The notes: generated by a model not told the origin, from the letters alone. A stretch of 64,000 nucleotides of DNA from Denticeps clupeoides (GCF_900700375.1 NC_041726.1:9340373-9404372); one strand, 5' to 3'; numbered from the stretch's first letter, positions 1 through 12,140 are shown. Numbers and translations: made by a program.

Positions 1-821
1 TTCTCCCACGATTCCTGGGCCTTGTTGGGCCCTGGTTGACCTGCGGCCTCTACAGAGTTTCTTTGTGTTTTACTGGACCCCCCCCAATATATATATATGA
101 TTGCACTATGGTTGGTCTGTGTGAAACAGTATTACTGACAATAAATCTCTGTTGAATCTTGTATGTGTAATAAGTAAGAATAGTCTCTTTAAAAAGGGGA
201 CAGTCATTACAAGTTTAATTTTCTTGCCACTGACTGTTCATAAAAAGGAAAATTTAGAGAGGAAAAAGATCAGTTACTACATGTCCAGAAATTCCTAAAA
301 GTCTCTACCATGCAGTGGTTACAGAGATTTATTGGTCGGTGTGAAACTGTGAAATGTTTCCTCCTTACTAACTTGTGAACAGGCTGCTACGAGTCCAAAT
401 TTTAAAACACAGAATCTGGGATCTCAGAGGAAGTGTTTCCAGGAGCAGGAGAGGTTTGGGTAAAACCTCATGTCAGCAAACATGATTTATGGAATGCTGA
501 AGGATATGTGGATGATCATTAGGCTTATAAATATACACAGTAACTTCATTTAGAGTCAGAATCTCCTCCGCAAGACGCCTACTTTTCAGGCATTCGCCAC
601 CATTCTCCTTTCTAATGTGAGCGTTGCTATAGCAACCTGGGACTTTTCTGGTGGCAGCAACTAGAAAGCTGTGCTCCCCGAGCAGTCTGCCTCCTGAAAA
701 CTATTCTGAACCTCTATGCTATCTGTTAAGTATTTCTTATTGAGTAATGATAATCTAGGAGACAGTCTTTCCTGTTCCCGTCTGGGAAGTACATCATACC
801 TATCGTGCTCACTGACAGTGA
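1..821. other. Intergenic, nothing recognised
   Basis: I see no coding exon, RNA gene or recognisable transposon in this stretch. Short open frames here have no family signature. A weak retroelement-like tail (TGACAATAAATC followed by TTGAATCTTG) occurs near 138-160 but is too short to assign. Confidence 0.4.
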
Positions 822-858
822 CAATGGTTTATTTCTTATATAGCCCAAAATCACATAC

Positions 859-882
859 ATTTACATTTATGGCATTTATCAG
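859..882 (-). mobile_element. 24-bp tail-only retroinsertion with 6-bp target duplication
   Basis: The host LINE copy at 27101-27120 reads straight through this site. Here 24 bp matching the extreme 3' tail shared by SINE-A and its L2 partner (TTTACATTTATGGCATTT) are inserted between duplicated ACATAC hexamers at 853-858 and 883-888. This is an extremely short 5'-truncated retrotransposition product. Confidence 0.7.
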
Positions 883-2044
883 ACATACAGTATGTCTCCA
901 TGGGCTTTGACAGGTCCTACAGTTGACACCCCCCACACTTGACCCTTCTGCACACAAAGAAAAACTCCACAGAAAATAAAGCTTGGGAAGGAGTGATACA
1001 GAGAGCGACGCCCTTCCAGGGTAGAATGAGCTTGCAAGTGGTGTCAGTGCAGGGTTTGTGATTGTCCAATAAGAGAAAAAGACCTACAGTTGTAGAGATA
1101 GAGAAGTCCAAAATATAGTCCAGTTTCATGGTGTACATTACGTGTCCATTATGATACCACTGGTCCGTTTGAAGATCCCTGATGCTGTAGTTGTTATGGT
1201 GGTGGTGGCTGTGGTGAGTCCTCGTTTAGCAGTTGCCAGGAACCAGGATTTATCTGCTGGTCTCTTCACTGGAGTCTGCCAGTAGTCTGTGCGCTTGATT
1301 CAGTGTCTCGGAGAGAACAAACAGAAGCAGCGGCAGACGGTGGCGTTGTACGACCGATACTGAAATATGCGGCTGTAGTGGTATATTTGTGCAACAGTGG
1401 CCCGGTACCCTAACTAGGACAGCCTAACTAAGGTGAATTTAAAACTGTCTGTGCTTGACAGGGTGGCTGTTTGATAAAGTGGACTTAATAATTGACACCG
1501 TGTCTGGGATTTAAACAGAAGGCCAGAGAAAACAGATGTGTTTTCAGTTTAGATTTAAACACTGAGACTGAGTCTGAGTCCTGAACACTGACCGGCAAGC
1601 CGTTCCACAACTGCGGAGCTCTATAGGAGAAGGATCTGCTCCCAGCTGTGACCCTCTGTACTCTGGGTACCAGTAGTGACCCCGCACCCATTGATCGCAG
1701 GGGGCGTGGCGGGTTGTAAATAACTAAAAGTTCACTCAAGTAATTGCTGGGCGATTTAAAGCTTTATAGGTCAAAAGTAGGATTTTGTAGTCAATCCTAA
1801 ATTTGATGGGTAGCCAGTGCAGTAATTGTAAGACTTGTGATGTGGTCAAATTTTTTAGTTCTAGTTTGAACTCAGGCTGCAGCTTTCTGAACTCAGGCAC
1901 CTACTAGAGCATCCAGAAAGTAGTGCGTTGCAGTAAGGTAAAAGAACGCTATCCTAATGATATTATCTACTTGCGAATCGAATGAGAGATCAATGAGGAC
2001 ACCTTGATCCTTTACTTCAGTACTTGGTGAGATAGAAAGGCTAT

Positions 2045-2384
2045 TGTCACGTCCATGCGGGCATGACACGGCGGGTGAACGTAGAGGAGGACGTGGAGTG
2101 ACGAGGAATGACGAAGAATGAAGGACGCTTTCACCTGACATCACGGAACAGGGGTTTAATGGTGAAGCACAAGACAAGGGAGACATCCGAGACGAAGACA
2201 CTGGTGAACACGGAACATAACTTCAAAGACCTGACAGCGGACAGAAACGAACAGGGCAGCTTTATACAATTAACACAGGTGAGAACGATTAGGGAACATT
2301 ACACAGGACAATAATGAAACTCCGGTCCGGATCCTGATCCTGACCCGGACCGGAGTAACCCCCATTTCGGACCGGATCCTGACA
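2045..2384. mobile_element. Short LTR-like element (possible solo LTR), 340 bp
   Basis: The element starts TGTCAC and ends TGACA, so it has TG...CA termini, and it is flanked by a perfect 5-bp duplication GCTAT at 2040-2044 and 2385-2389. The other LINE copy near 28450 shows the uninterrupted site (GGCTATCCAG), which proves the insertion. It is related in its interior to 21226-21475. TG...CA ends plus a 5-bp duplication are the usual signature of a solo LTR. No internal retroviral region is present, so the family assignment is tentative. It is younger than the L2 copy that hosts it. Confidence 0.6.
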
Positions 2385-2435
2385 GCTATCCAGATTTATG
2401 ATGTAGTCAGTCAGCTGTTCTGTATTCTTCTGCAG

Positions 2436-3374
2436 ATGTTCACCACATGACGTGGTTGTTCATGCAGTCACGGGGCTTTGACATGCCTGAATACATGGAG
2501 CTGGGTGTTTTAAACGATATTCCCATCTGCCGATTCAACAGCACCATGACATCTGCAGCTCCTCCACCATCATGGATCAACACTTCAGATGGACAGATGA
2601 TGTGGGAGCAGATTAACAAATTGACAAAACTGAATGAAAGGGTGATAAAAACAGCGTTACAGGTTTAACGGTCAAGACTTTGTCAGCTTTGATATCAACT
2701 CAGGGACCTTTACAGCAGCTGGTCCCCAAGCAAATTTCTACAAGCAGAAGAGAGAAGAGGACGTTGTCTTCATGCACGTCCTAACCGATTTCTATCAGAA
2801 CAAGTCTGCAGACCAGACAAACATTTCCCTTTTCACTTTTCCCAAGCAAGCAGTAAAAAAGTAAGAATTGCATGAACTCAATTAAATGTTTTATTGTTTA
2901 GCTAATTTGCAGTATTGAGTTTTTATCATTTGGTTTGGTTTGTAGTTCCTGTCGTCAGACTTGTTCAACGGAGGAAACCTGCCTCCACCGACATCACCTG
3001 CCATGTAACTGGACTCTTCCCTCGGGACGTCCAGGTCCAGTGGGTGGGGTCCAACTCTCAGTACCTGCTCAAGTGGACAGCAATGGGGTCTTGCCAAACG
3101 GAAAATGCATATCCATCCAGTTTCAGATGTCAACTTTCTAATTAATATTTTCATGTTGCTCGGAAGAACCTGCTGGAGTTTACTGGTATTGTTTACAGGA
3201 AAAAAACTGGTAGGGGAAGGAACAATTTTCTGAAAAAATCTACATGCATTTAGATTTTTTTTGTGCCAGATTTCCTGCAGTATCCCCAAAAACAATTCTA
3301 TTCTGTTTACAGGTGATGCTTCTTCTAGATCTACTACCTCTGAGGCAGGAAACATGCAAGAGAGCATCCTGTAG
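2436..3374 (+). pseudogene. MHC class I-like alpha chain pseudogene
   Basis: MHC class I heavy chains present peptides at the cell surface through alpha1 and alpha2 domains and an Ig-like alpha3 domain. After a good acceptor (TCTTCTGCAG) 2436-2664 encodes an alpha1-like segment with SRGFDMPEYMELGVLNDI. It runs, with a frame change, directly into the middle of an alpha2-like segment (NGQDFVSFDINSGTF, to about 2862). The intron and the first part of alpha2 are missing. After another acceptor, 2946-3141 encodes alpha3, with the diagnostic DITCHVTGLFPRDVQVQWVG, and then shifts frame. A possible cytoplasmic-tail exon lies at 3313-3374. The fused domains, at least two frame changes and a missing alpha2 start mark it as a pseudogene. 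The domain identity is clear; the class I lineage is not determined. Confidence 0.7.
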
Positions 3375-5844
3375 TCACCCTGAGTGAGTGACTGAGTGTG
3401 GGGTTTCGAGTGACCACACAGTGGCAGTATTGCCACAGTATTGTGAGTACTACTGGTTTGCACTTTTTAATAAACCTTTTTTCAAAATATTTGAGAGTGT
3501 CGTTATCGTCCTAACAGCAATCAATAAGTAATAAGCTGTTTCTGCCTGGGATCCTGAGTGTGAAAATCTTTCACAGCAGCATGACTGTGATGCTGCATCT
3601 TTTGGAATATTTTTTTGGAAGATCATGTGAGCAGCTGATGCAGCTGAGTGACGCTGCATAATTTGATCCATAATTTCTCCTGATGCATGGAATGATGCAA
3701 TTATTTATTGTTCCATGGACCAGTTGCTGGTTCAAATCCTGACAATCACTTCACTTTCAAAATGAACATGAAAGAGCCAAACACTCAAACTCGAACCTGG
3801 ACCATCATTTCAACAATAGCAGCCAGGAACAATCGGTCCACAGACCCATGCTGCTCCACCCCAACACTCTGACTCACACAGACGGAGCTGAATGTCTGCT
3901 TTTGTGCTTACTGAATGCTGCATGTGAGACGAGAACAGAGGGTCTTTAGTCTTCATCAGGGTGGGATCCACAGTATTTTTTTTTAGCAACTTGACAGGAT
4001 TAAATCAAGGCAGTCTGTAGGTCAAAGTGTGAAGCAACTCATCTATTTGCTTTGGTTATTTTTTTATTAATCCCTTTGTGAATGCAACTTGATTGCATTG
4101 AAATGTGTAGAACGTGCGTTCCAGGCCAACTACATGACATAAAAAGAAGGGCCAGTTTATTCCAAGGTTCCTAAACATGCTTACATGTAGGTGGCAGACA
4201 TGTCACTCACTTCCCCGGTCACAGCTTTCAATGTTGTGCGAACCAACTGGAAGGGTCAAGGGTGTGGCTTCTGCTAATAGATCTTAAAGAACCTCCTGGC
4301 TCAAAGCTTCAGAAGGTCAGCAACAGTAATTATACTTGTATAATGCAAGGATTGGCCTGATGACATCAGTCGCACAGTTAAAGGTCGCGCATTGTGATCT
4401 TCCTAATCGCTTTCTGGATAGGAGAACCGCCTCGTCACTGGTGCCGCTGGGGCAAGTGATGCACACATCACAACCTGAAACGAGGGTCACAAGGGTTCGA
4501 TGAGTGGGGTGTTCAGGTAGCATTCGTGCTAACACAACAATGTAGCGTGCTGCATTACAACACTGAAAACGTTCATTTATCTAAATGAATCAGATGGATT
4601 CGACCAAACATTTTAATGTTTCACAAAAAGTTAAAAGAAAATGATAACATTGTGTAAGAATAACGTGTTTAATCTGGATCCAATGCCAAATCACGTTGCA
4701 ACAACTTAATAAAATCTTACTTATGAAATCAAGCTGAACAAACTCTATATGTATGATTTGAAATAATGCATCCGGACTCGGACTAACCCCTGCCGGACTG
4801 GATCATGACAAAAGTAATACTTTAAGCAATACTTCAATTAAGTAAATCCAATGATTTTCTTTTTTTTCAGTGAACCTTACATAAGACGTATGATGCAACG
4901 TGGTGAACAGTGTCTTTGTGTGGGTGCAGCATGCTTTGTGAAGGATGGGTGACGTGACTCCCCATGCACAGTCTTGCTTTTACTGATGCATCATGCAGGG
5001 TATTTCTAGCCTGTGGAATAAAGGCTTGCATTAAATTGTTTGCATGAATCTGCATCTGTCTCTGTCTAAATTGAATATTTTTTTTTTATTGAATATCCAT
5101 CATGCTGATGTTAAGTAAAGCCAAAACTAAACAAATGAAAGTTACGAAATGGAGTGGTAAAGCCTGAATGTTTTAAAGCATTGCAATCTGAAAAATGACA
5201 AGAACCTGGACTTTGTTGTGACGTTTAATCCACGTTGCCTGATCTTTGCCCTTTTGCATGGTGCTGTAATCAGTTTTCCTGTGGCCTGTAATGCCTGTTC
5301 ACTTTCAATTTTACCATGTTTATGTCTAGCACTCGGTTGCAACTAATCCATAAAAAAATTCTTCTAATCTTCTTGTAATTCGCTGGTTGCATCACCACAT
5401 GTACAGGCAGAGCAGAAAGACGCTCGGGCCTGGTGAACTGGGGCGAGAATCTGCAGCGTCAACTCTGCTGCCGGTGACTCAGGCGGTTTGCCGCTCGAGT
5501 GCAGTATGTTCTGTGTAAAGCGAAACAACCAGGTGACTCCTCTAATCCCTCCATTTTCCAGTCCGCCGTCACTGGCCACTGAGAACTTCCTTCCTCCTCA
5601 CCCCGCCGTGGCCAAATCCAGGTTATTTCTGGAGGCCAGATCCTCTGCCTAATAGCCTTATCACGCCTCAGACCATCCTGTGACACTGCGACTATGGATG
5701 TGCAGGCACTGACTGCAAAAGAAACAAAAAATACACAGATTAGGAGTGCCACTATTGATTTGCTGACCAATGCAAATTTCCATGCCATCGCCATGGTGAC
5801 CAAATCACACTAACTGTGATGCGGTTGCGAGGAGTCAGATTCAT
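3375..5844. other. Intergenic, mostly unassigned
   Basis: No supported gene. A fragment at about 4769-4810 matches the 3' end of the LTR-like family (GGACTGGATCATGACA), seen also at 21475. The rest shows no exon with convincing splice signals and no repeat I recognise. Confidence 0.4.
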
Positions 5845-6033
5845 GTACATTTACAGCATTTATCAGACGCCCTTGTCCAGAGCACTTACAATCAGAATTT
5901 ACAGGGACAGTCCTCCCCTGGAGCAACTCAGGGTTAAGTGTCTTGCTCAGGGACACAATGGTAGTAAATGGGATTTGAACCTGGGTCTTCTGGTTCTTAG
6001 GCAAGTGTGTTACCCACTAGGCTACTACCACCC
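5845..6033 (-). mobile_element. SINE-A copy (tRNA-derived, L2-type tail)
   Basis: On the minus strand it reads from a tRNA-like head (GGTAGTAGCCTAGTGGGTAA, box B GGTTCAAATCCCAT) through the body (GAGCAAGACACTTAACCCTG) to the tail CATTTACAGC. Near full length. Confidence 0.85.
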
Positions 6034-6309
6034 TACTACCATTCATGACAAAAATTGTGCCCTGGTCAGACAGACAGGATATGCACAGAGAGGGGCATGG
6101 CAGGACCAGTCCTCCCCACTGAGGGACCTGAATGTCACCAGCATGCCTGGCCGAAGTGCTGTGTGCTTATTTCTGCACACAAAATATATTCTGTGCCAAA
6201 TGAGTTGCATGACTGTATGTTGTATGTTTTCCACAGATTGATAAAATGTGTTCACCTTAAAAAACACAAAAAGAGAAGTTGTCGCTTTAAATTTGTTTAC
6301 AGAAAATTA

Positions 6310-6800
6310 GTGAATGACTACTAGTGATTGTGCAAAAACTGGCATTTTGTGGACAGAATCTGTCCTTTGTACATAACAGAAAATTTATTTTTTGGCATGA
6401 AATGCAAAAAGTAACTTTGTCCTCAGAATGCATTAGGTCAGTGTCAGAATGTCAGTTTGTTTACAGAATTTTGTATTTGACAAAAACTCATTACATTTTT
6501 TAAGGGACAAAAACCCGGGGAGCAGTGTGTGGTGACGGTGCTTTTGCTCAGTGGCACCTTGGCAGCTCGGGATTCGAACCAGCACCCTTCCGATTACGGG
6601 TCCACTTCTTTGCCGCTAGGCAAACACTGGCTTTGTTGTTGACCTTCATACAATAGAGATTTTGTCCTCAATGTGGCAGGTGCTGATGTCAGTTTGGTGC
6701 ACAGAACGAGTCACTGCCTTTGATTTTTATTGGGGCGGGTTTCTGTGTACAAAATGCACAAGGTGTAAATTGATTTGTCACTATTCACTTCATTTGTTGA
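6310..6800. mobile_element. Foldback-type element copy 1, interrupted by a SINE-B
   Basis: This region shares characteristic strings with 24202-24600 (GTCAGTTTGTTTACAGAAT here against GTCAGTTTGTCTACAGAAT there) and repeats variants of ACAAAATGCA and ACAGAATG. I infer a decayed copy of the same non-autonomous element. Its ends are not defined. A SINE-B lies inside it. Confidence 0.4.
6513..6630 (-). mobile_element. SINE-B fragment
   Basis: Contains the SINE-B core (CCCGGGGAGCAGTGTGTGG) and head (TTCGAACC...CGATTACGGG), reading on the minus strand, and lacks the distal tail. Confidence 0.75.
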
Positions 6801-7629
6801 CACAGAAACAAGCACTTGACCCTTGTTGAACATGTCCTGTCCTTTGGGTCCTAGAATTATTGCTTGGCTGTAATTTCACATTTTCACTTCTGGAGTATCC
6901 ATTTGAAAGGCTTCACATTTGATAATGTCCTATTCACTGAATTTAAACTCTTAGTCATATCCCCATAATCTTGATAACACCACGCCAAACTCTCCTCTGT
7001 TGCAGACCAACCAAGATCCATCATGCCCAGACACAAACATCAAGACTCATGGGTGTTAGCCAAAAGAACAAGCGGGATTCGGGTTAATTAGGGATCGAGT
7101 TGCTAATTTCATCCCATTCAAACCTGCCACAGCAGTGCAGCCAGGTGAGCAGCAAGTAACCACGGCGATGGCTGGAGATTTCTGATTGGCTGTTTGCCAC
7201 CACAGCATGTGCATGGATGTGCAGGGTCACTCAGGGATATATGATTGGCTGTGGTCTTGTAGACGGCAAACCTTCACCTGCTACAGAACTAGAATGGTGC
7301 ATTTTTGCTAATTCATTCATATATGAGAACTTCGATATAGCAATTTAGCAAGAATATTCACAATCATATCAATTATTAATTCAGTGTCCTTTGCATCATA
7401 CAGCAGGACCGACAAATGCAATACATTTTCCATATTTCCATATAAGCATAGAAATGAACAGGATGGTAATACATTTTCCTTTGATAAAGGGGCCTATCAA
7501 AAGATGAGGATGAATATTAACCAGTATATAAACCAGTATTATGAATTACATAAAATATCCCAAAAATATAAATATATAATCAAGACAGGAGACACAGACA
7601 AAGACACATTGTGCACTACAAGATTACAA

Positions 7630-8106
7630 ATAAGTAAATGAATTGATAATTGAAACATATCTACAGCAATCTAAATATCTAAAAACTGTTCTCAGGAGGA
7701 TATTTGTCACAGCACAGCTACTGCACACAAGAGAAAACAGGTGGCAAACACAAAAAACAGGAACTGAGAGCCGAAAAGCACACATGTATGGTAGAAAATA
7801 GACTGGTTCCAGATACATGTTACGGGCACTGGAGGAGTCTTTCAGTGAGATCAGCGAGATGGTTGTGCTGGTGAAGATCATAATTTGCATGGAGTGTGGG
7901 ACCCCTCCCTGATCTGGATGAGCTGTGGAACTGGGATTTTTATGGTTTTGAGGAAGAAGAGATGGATGTTACTGGCACCCAGAAAATCCTCAGCTCTTCT
8001 TCTCAAGTAAAGGGGCTGATCAGAAACCGATGTTTCTGCGCTGCTGATCCTGGGATGCTTGGTGATGGTGCTGGCCCAGGGATTTGGAGTGAAATGTAAT
8101 TACTAA
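7630..8106 (+). other. Unassigned stretch with a signal-peptide-like run
   Basis: The frame 8035-8106 encodes a hydrophobic segment (SALLILGCLVMVLAQGFG) typical of a secretory leader, but there is no in-frame start codon and the frame soon stops. The open frame 7896-8099 in another phase has no family I recognise. It could be a decayed leader exon or chance. Confidence 0.15.
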
Positions 8107-10291
8107 GTATGTCAAAAACCTGTAATCATCCCGAGAAAACACTGTTATTATATGAGATCCTATAAACACTATTCTCTGAGAGTAAATCATTGCTTTCAGA
8201 AACGCCACTAAGCTGTTATAATCACAAATAAATGTAGTTTCTGCTGGTATTTTAAAATGTGACATGCGTAATGTGTTTTTCTTGATACACTCGGTAGATA
8301 AAACCCTCCCCCGGTTATTCTGCCGCGTTCATTGAGAAAAGACAGTGTGCTTGTGAATGGCGCTTCGCAGAGCTCCGTAAGTCCATTTCCCCAGATCCTA
8401 CGGATCATCTGCTGGGTTTTTTATCTGCGCCGTCGGCATGTGTCACTGGCAGGGGATGCATCTTGACTTTGATGTAAACGGAAAAAAGCGACCTGCCGTG
8501 ACACGGCAAACCTCAAACATCGCGTGCAGAGCGGCGCCATCACAACACCAGCTGTCTAAAGTTTTCTCCACGGGTGAAGCAGCTATTATTAGCCTAGACC
8601 CAATCAGGAGCAATCCAATAAAAATATGCTCTTGTTCACTTATATTATCTGAATATCTGAGGCCTGCTTGGCCTTGGAAAATCCTCGACTGGCCAGATGT
8701 TGAGTTTTGGTCATGTTGTTCCTGTATGCTTGTGAAGGGTGTCAATGGCGATATTCCGGCTGGAGAATAAAAACCCCCCTGTTAAAAAATACCCTGTTAA
8801 TCTCCTTCATTCATCTGTTCGTTCGCTCAGATAGAGTCTGTGGATAAGTCCTCACTGGGCCTAAGCATATTTTCATCCCCACATTGTCAATAATCCCCTT
8901 CGTCAGGTGAATTCAGGTTTCTGTTCTTTGTTGCCTGGCGAATTATGTTTTTGTCTTGGTATTAATGCGCAGGAACTCGTCTGAGAATGGATAGAAGCTT
9001 GTATAATTTAGTTTTTTTTGGCCAGAATTCATTATCCGAGCGAAAGACCCACTTTCCCCTCCATTTTGCTTCCCTCTCTGCTGTCAGGATGTGAGCATTG
9101 CCTTGCGGAGGACTGGGGTCACAGGTGGGACACGAAACCACTGGGAAAACATCCTCCTCATGATGCCTCAGCTCTCTTCCTGCTGCTGTGTGCAACTGAT
9201 CTGCACCTAATTTTCATTGTTAAAAAAAAGAAGAAGAAGTAAAAATTAAGACCAGATTTATTAATTCAGGGCACATCACTGCAGTTCTGGCCCAATGGTT
9301 TTATAGCAGTGTAAGATTAGGATTAAGGTCAAGATTAGGGTTAGGGGTTAGATTCTGGTTTAGACAATAAATCATTTCCAAACTTTCCCCACCATCTTTT
9401 TTTTGGAATCATGTCAAATTTCGCAAAACCTATCATTTTCCCCATATTTTTACTAAGCCACATACTTTCAGTCCTATTGCATAATTTTTGCAAAAATTAC
9501 CCAAAAATGCATCATGTAAAGTCACGGCTGTTACATCATCTGCTGATGCCAGCATAAAGAGACTAGACCCATTTAGGGTGATCAGACTTCCTATTACCCT
9601 CCCTAGACATGTTTCTCATTTAATCAGTGCTTCACTAGGTCTAGCAAGACCTTGGATGGAGGTCCACTAAAGGAAAATGGCTAAAGTGAACAAATCTGTC
9701 ATTTTGATTGAAAAAATCGCCCCAAAAAATTGTGAAATCCTGTGGGAGTGCAAATTGGGCATCTCTTCACGTCAACCTACAGAGTTGTTGCTGGATTTAG
9801 GTCTGAAGCCGTTCTTTTGTTGGATGAATGCTGGAAGTCATTGTCGTGTTGAAATGTGAAATTGCTGCAACCTTTTATCAGACGCCTCAAGGTTTTGGGG
9901 CAAAAGTGACTGGTATATAGAACTATTCAGAATTCAGTTCCAGTAGAAAAAAAGCAACTCTATTTGTCGTCAGACAACCAGATAATTAAGAGGGGCTTTA
10001 AGGTCAGATTAGAAAGTCCATACCTCCATTGCAGCTCCACGAATTTCTATCCCTTTCCCACAGGGATCAGTGCATGTGATTTGAGGCATGTGATTTGAGG
10101 TGGGTACACTGTCAGTCACCTTCAATACCCTGTAGCCCCACTCACAGGTCAAACCCTGCACCTCGGTGAGAGTCATGGGTTCTTATGTAATGGCCTTTTC
10201 AGAGGGGTTTTATTGAACTCATGTGGTTCCTTACAGTTAAGCACACCAAATACATGGGTATTAAGAAGCTCACGTGCACAGCGATGGTCTG
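8107..10291. other. Intergenic, nothing recognised
   Basis: No coding exon or named repeat could be supported. The short frames lack splice context and protein-family motifs. Confidence 0.35.
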
Positions 10292-10308
10292 TGTGTGTGT
10301 GTGTGTGT

Positions 10309-10342
<34 letters not shown>
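10292..10342. repeat. (TG)n microsatellite
   Basis: A dinucleotide TG run with one TA interruption, about 50 bp. Confidence 0.95.
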
Positions 10343-10347
<5 letters not shown>

Positions 10348-10488
10348 TGTAGTGTATGTATATAAATGTATAGACAATATTTCAACATGTTTTAAGGTCA
10401 AAAGAAACAGATTAAGGAATTTATTCAATTGAGATTAATGTTGAATGTGATGTAGTGACACTGGTTTCATTTTACTTGAGCTGAGATG

Positions 10489-10494
<6 letters not shown>

Positions 10495-10527
<33 letters not shown>
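10495..10527. repeat. (TG)n microsatellite
   Basis: An uninterrupted TG run of about 30 bp. Confidence 0.95.
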
Positions 10528-10535
<8 letters not shown>

Positions 10536-10853
10536 TCTTTGTTCTAGAGGAGTGTGTGTCCTGTGACCTCACATGATGGGTTTATTACGTAAAGACTCCA
10601 TTTGTCTGCATTACTGATCACAAGGAGTCCTGAACACCAGCTAAGAGAGAGCAGAGAAGATCTGAGAAGTTCCTTTTCCACCATGTCTAAATATGGAGTG
10701 GAGCCATCATCTCATCTCCACTACTGTGTCTGTGGACGTCCAACTGATAACTTTTTACTTCATTTTAAATGTTGTGAATTCATTATGGTGATTAGTGAAT
10801 TGAAAGTTTTTTAACTCAACAATGTAAAAAGGACAATGGAAAAACAACTTTAA

Positions 10854-11264
10854 GTGAAGTGATTGTTGTGAAACACTTCAGCACAGCACATGATGACACA
10901 ACAAAATGTGTCCTCTGTTTTTAACCATCACCCTTGGTGAGCAGCGGGCAGCCATGACAGGCACCCGGGGAACACTGTGTGGGGACTGTGTTTTGCTCAG
11001 TGGCACCTTCAGGATTTGAACCTTCTGATTACGGGTCTGTTAGCGGGTTTGTTAGGGGGTCCCTAGCGGGTTAGAACCTTGGTGGTTCAAGATTTGAACC
11101 TTCTGATTACGGGTCTGTTAGCGAGTTTGTTAGGGGGTCCCTAGCAGGTTAGAATCTTGGTGGTTTAAGATTTGAACCTTCTGATTACGAGTCTGTTACC
11201 CATAATCAGAAGGTTCAAATTCCGAACCACCAAGGTTCTAACCCGCTAGGCCACCACTGCCCCA
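10854..11264 (-). mobile_element. SINE-B copy with internal rearrangement
   Basis: The SINE-B tail and core lie at 10854-11012. The tRNA-like head has been rearranged into a 78-bp tandem unit beginning at 11013, 11091 and 11169 (the third is partial). After about 11200 an inverted copy of the head follows, ending in CTAGGCCACCACTGCCCC. Confidence 0.75.
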
Positions 11265-11560
11265 CTACTACTAGCATTACTGACCAGATGCTAAATTTAA
11301 CTAGTCAGAAGGTGGGAAGGAGAACATTCCTCAACTGCTCATACACTGGCAGCCGAGCCTGCAGAGGGCACTGTCACTTACAGAAAAATCTCCTAGCTCA
11401 AGGTGATGGATGGATTAAAAGAGGAAGCCAGATCATGCTGTCTCATTTTGTTTAATCCAGTAGGGACGGCCTGTCTGAGGCCATGATTTGCGTCCAGATT
11501 TCCTTCATTCTACACTACAGAAGGTTCCACACTGGAATTGGAAAACAAAATTGGAATACA

Positions 11561-11672
11561 TACTACCATTGTGAGCAAGACACTTATTCCTGAGTGTCTC
11601 CAGGGGGACTGTCCCTGTAACTATTGATTGTATGGTACTCTGGATAAGGTTGCCTGGTTTATGCCGTAAACG
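11561..11672 (+). mobile_element. SINE-A fragment
   Basis: Matches the body and tail of SINE-A on the plus strand (TACTACCATTGTGAGCAAGA then GGGGGACTGTCCCTGTAACT). The tRNA-like head is missing and the tail is diverged. Confidence 0.75.
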
Positions 11673-12103
11673 TAACAAGAAAGTAGACCTTTTGGGACTC
11701 ATACAGACACTTTTATTTGCATTTAAACATTTTATGCTGGAGCAGGAACTAAAACTCCTAAATGATGTGTGAAGATGAATTGCTAATGGATAACGTCTCA
11801 TATGCCCTGATGCAACCTGATGTCCCCCTGGGTCAGATGGCGGTTCTGATTGTCCGGCTCTGTCTGTTCCCAGTACTGAGCTGCCGTGTTCCAGAAAGTC
11901 GATAGGCTGAACTTCAGGTGCTCCCCACGAATGTGGGCCAGTACACACATCTCCCCTTTTCATGGCTGGGCTGCCCTGTGAGGGTGTCGGGTTTTTTCTG
12001 CCGGGGGAACATGCCAGGACTGCCATGTCTGGCTGCCATGATGCGGTAAATGTCCAGTGGAAGACAATGCCCCTCGTCCTCCAGCGGACGGATGGACAGC
12101 TGA

Positions 12104-12140
12104 GAACTGTATGTGTGTGTGTGTGTGTATGTGTGTGTGG
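12104..12140. repeat. (TG)n microsatellite
   Basis: A short TG run with one TATG interruption. Confidence 0.9.

Larger units (their letters stand above)
822..2415 (-). mobile_element. L2-clade LINE, 5'-truncated and interrupted copy
   Basis: This is a decayed minus-strand copy of the same LINE family as 27066-29045. The two copies align along the 3' untranslated region, starting from a shared stretch after TTTATTTCTTATATAGCCC, and along the reverse-transcriptase C-terminus. Minus-strand reading at 1485-1739 gives the conserved run [14 protein letters not shown] then SRSFSYRAPQLWNGLPVSV, and 1893-2035 gives the upstream segment around EVKDQGVLIDLSFDSQVDN. The 5' end is truncated and abuts the MHC-like pseudogene at about 2416. 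Two later insertions interrupt it: a 24-bp tail fragment (859-882) and an LTR-like element (2045-2384). Confidence 0.85.
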
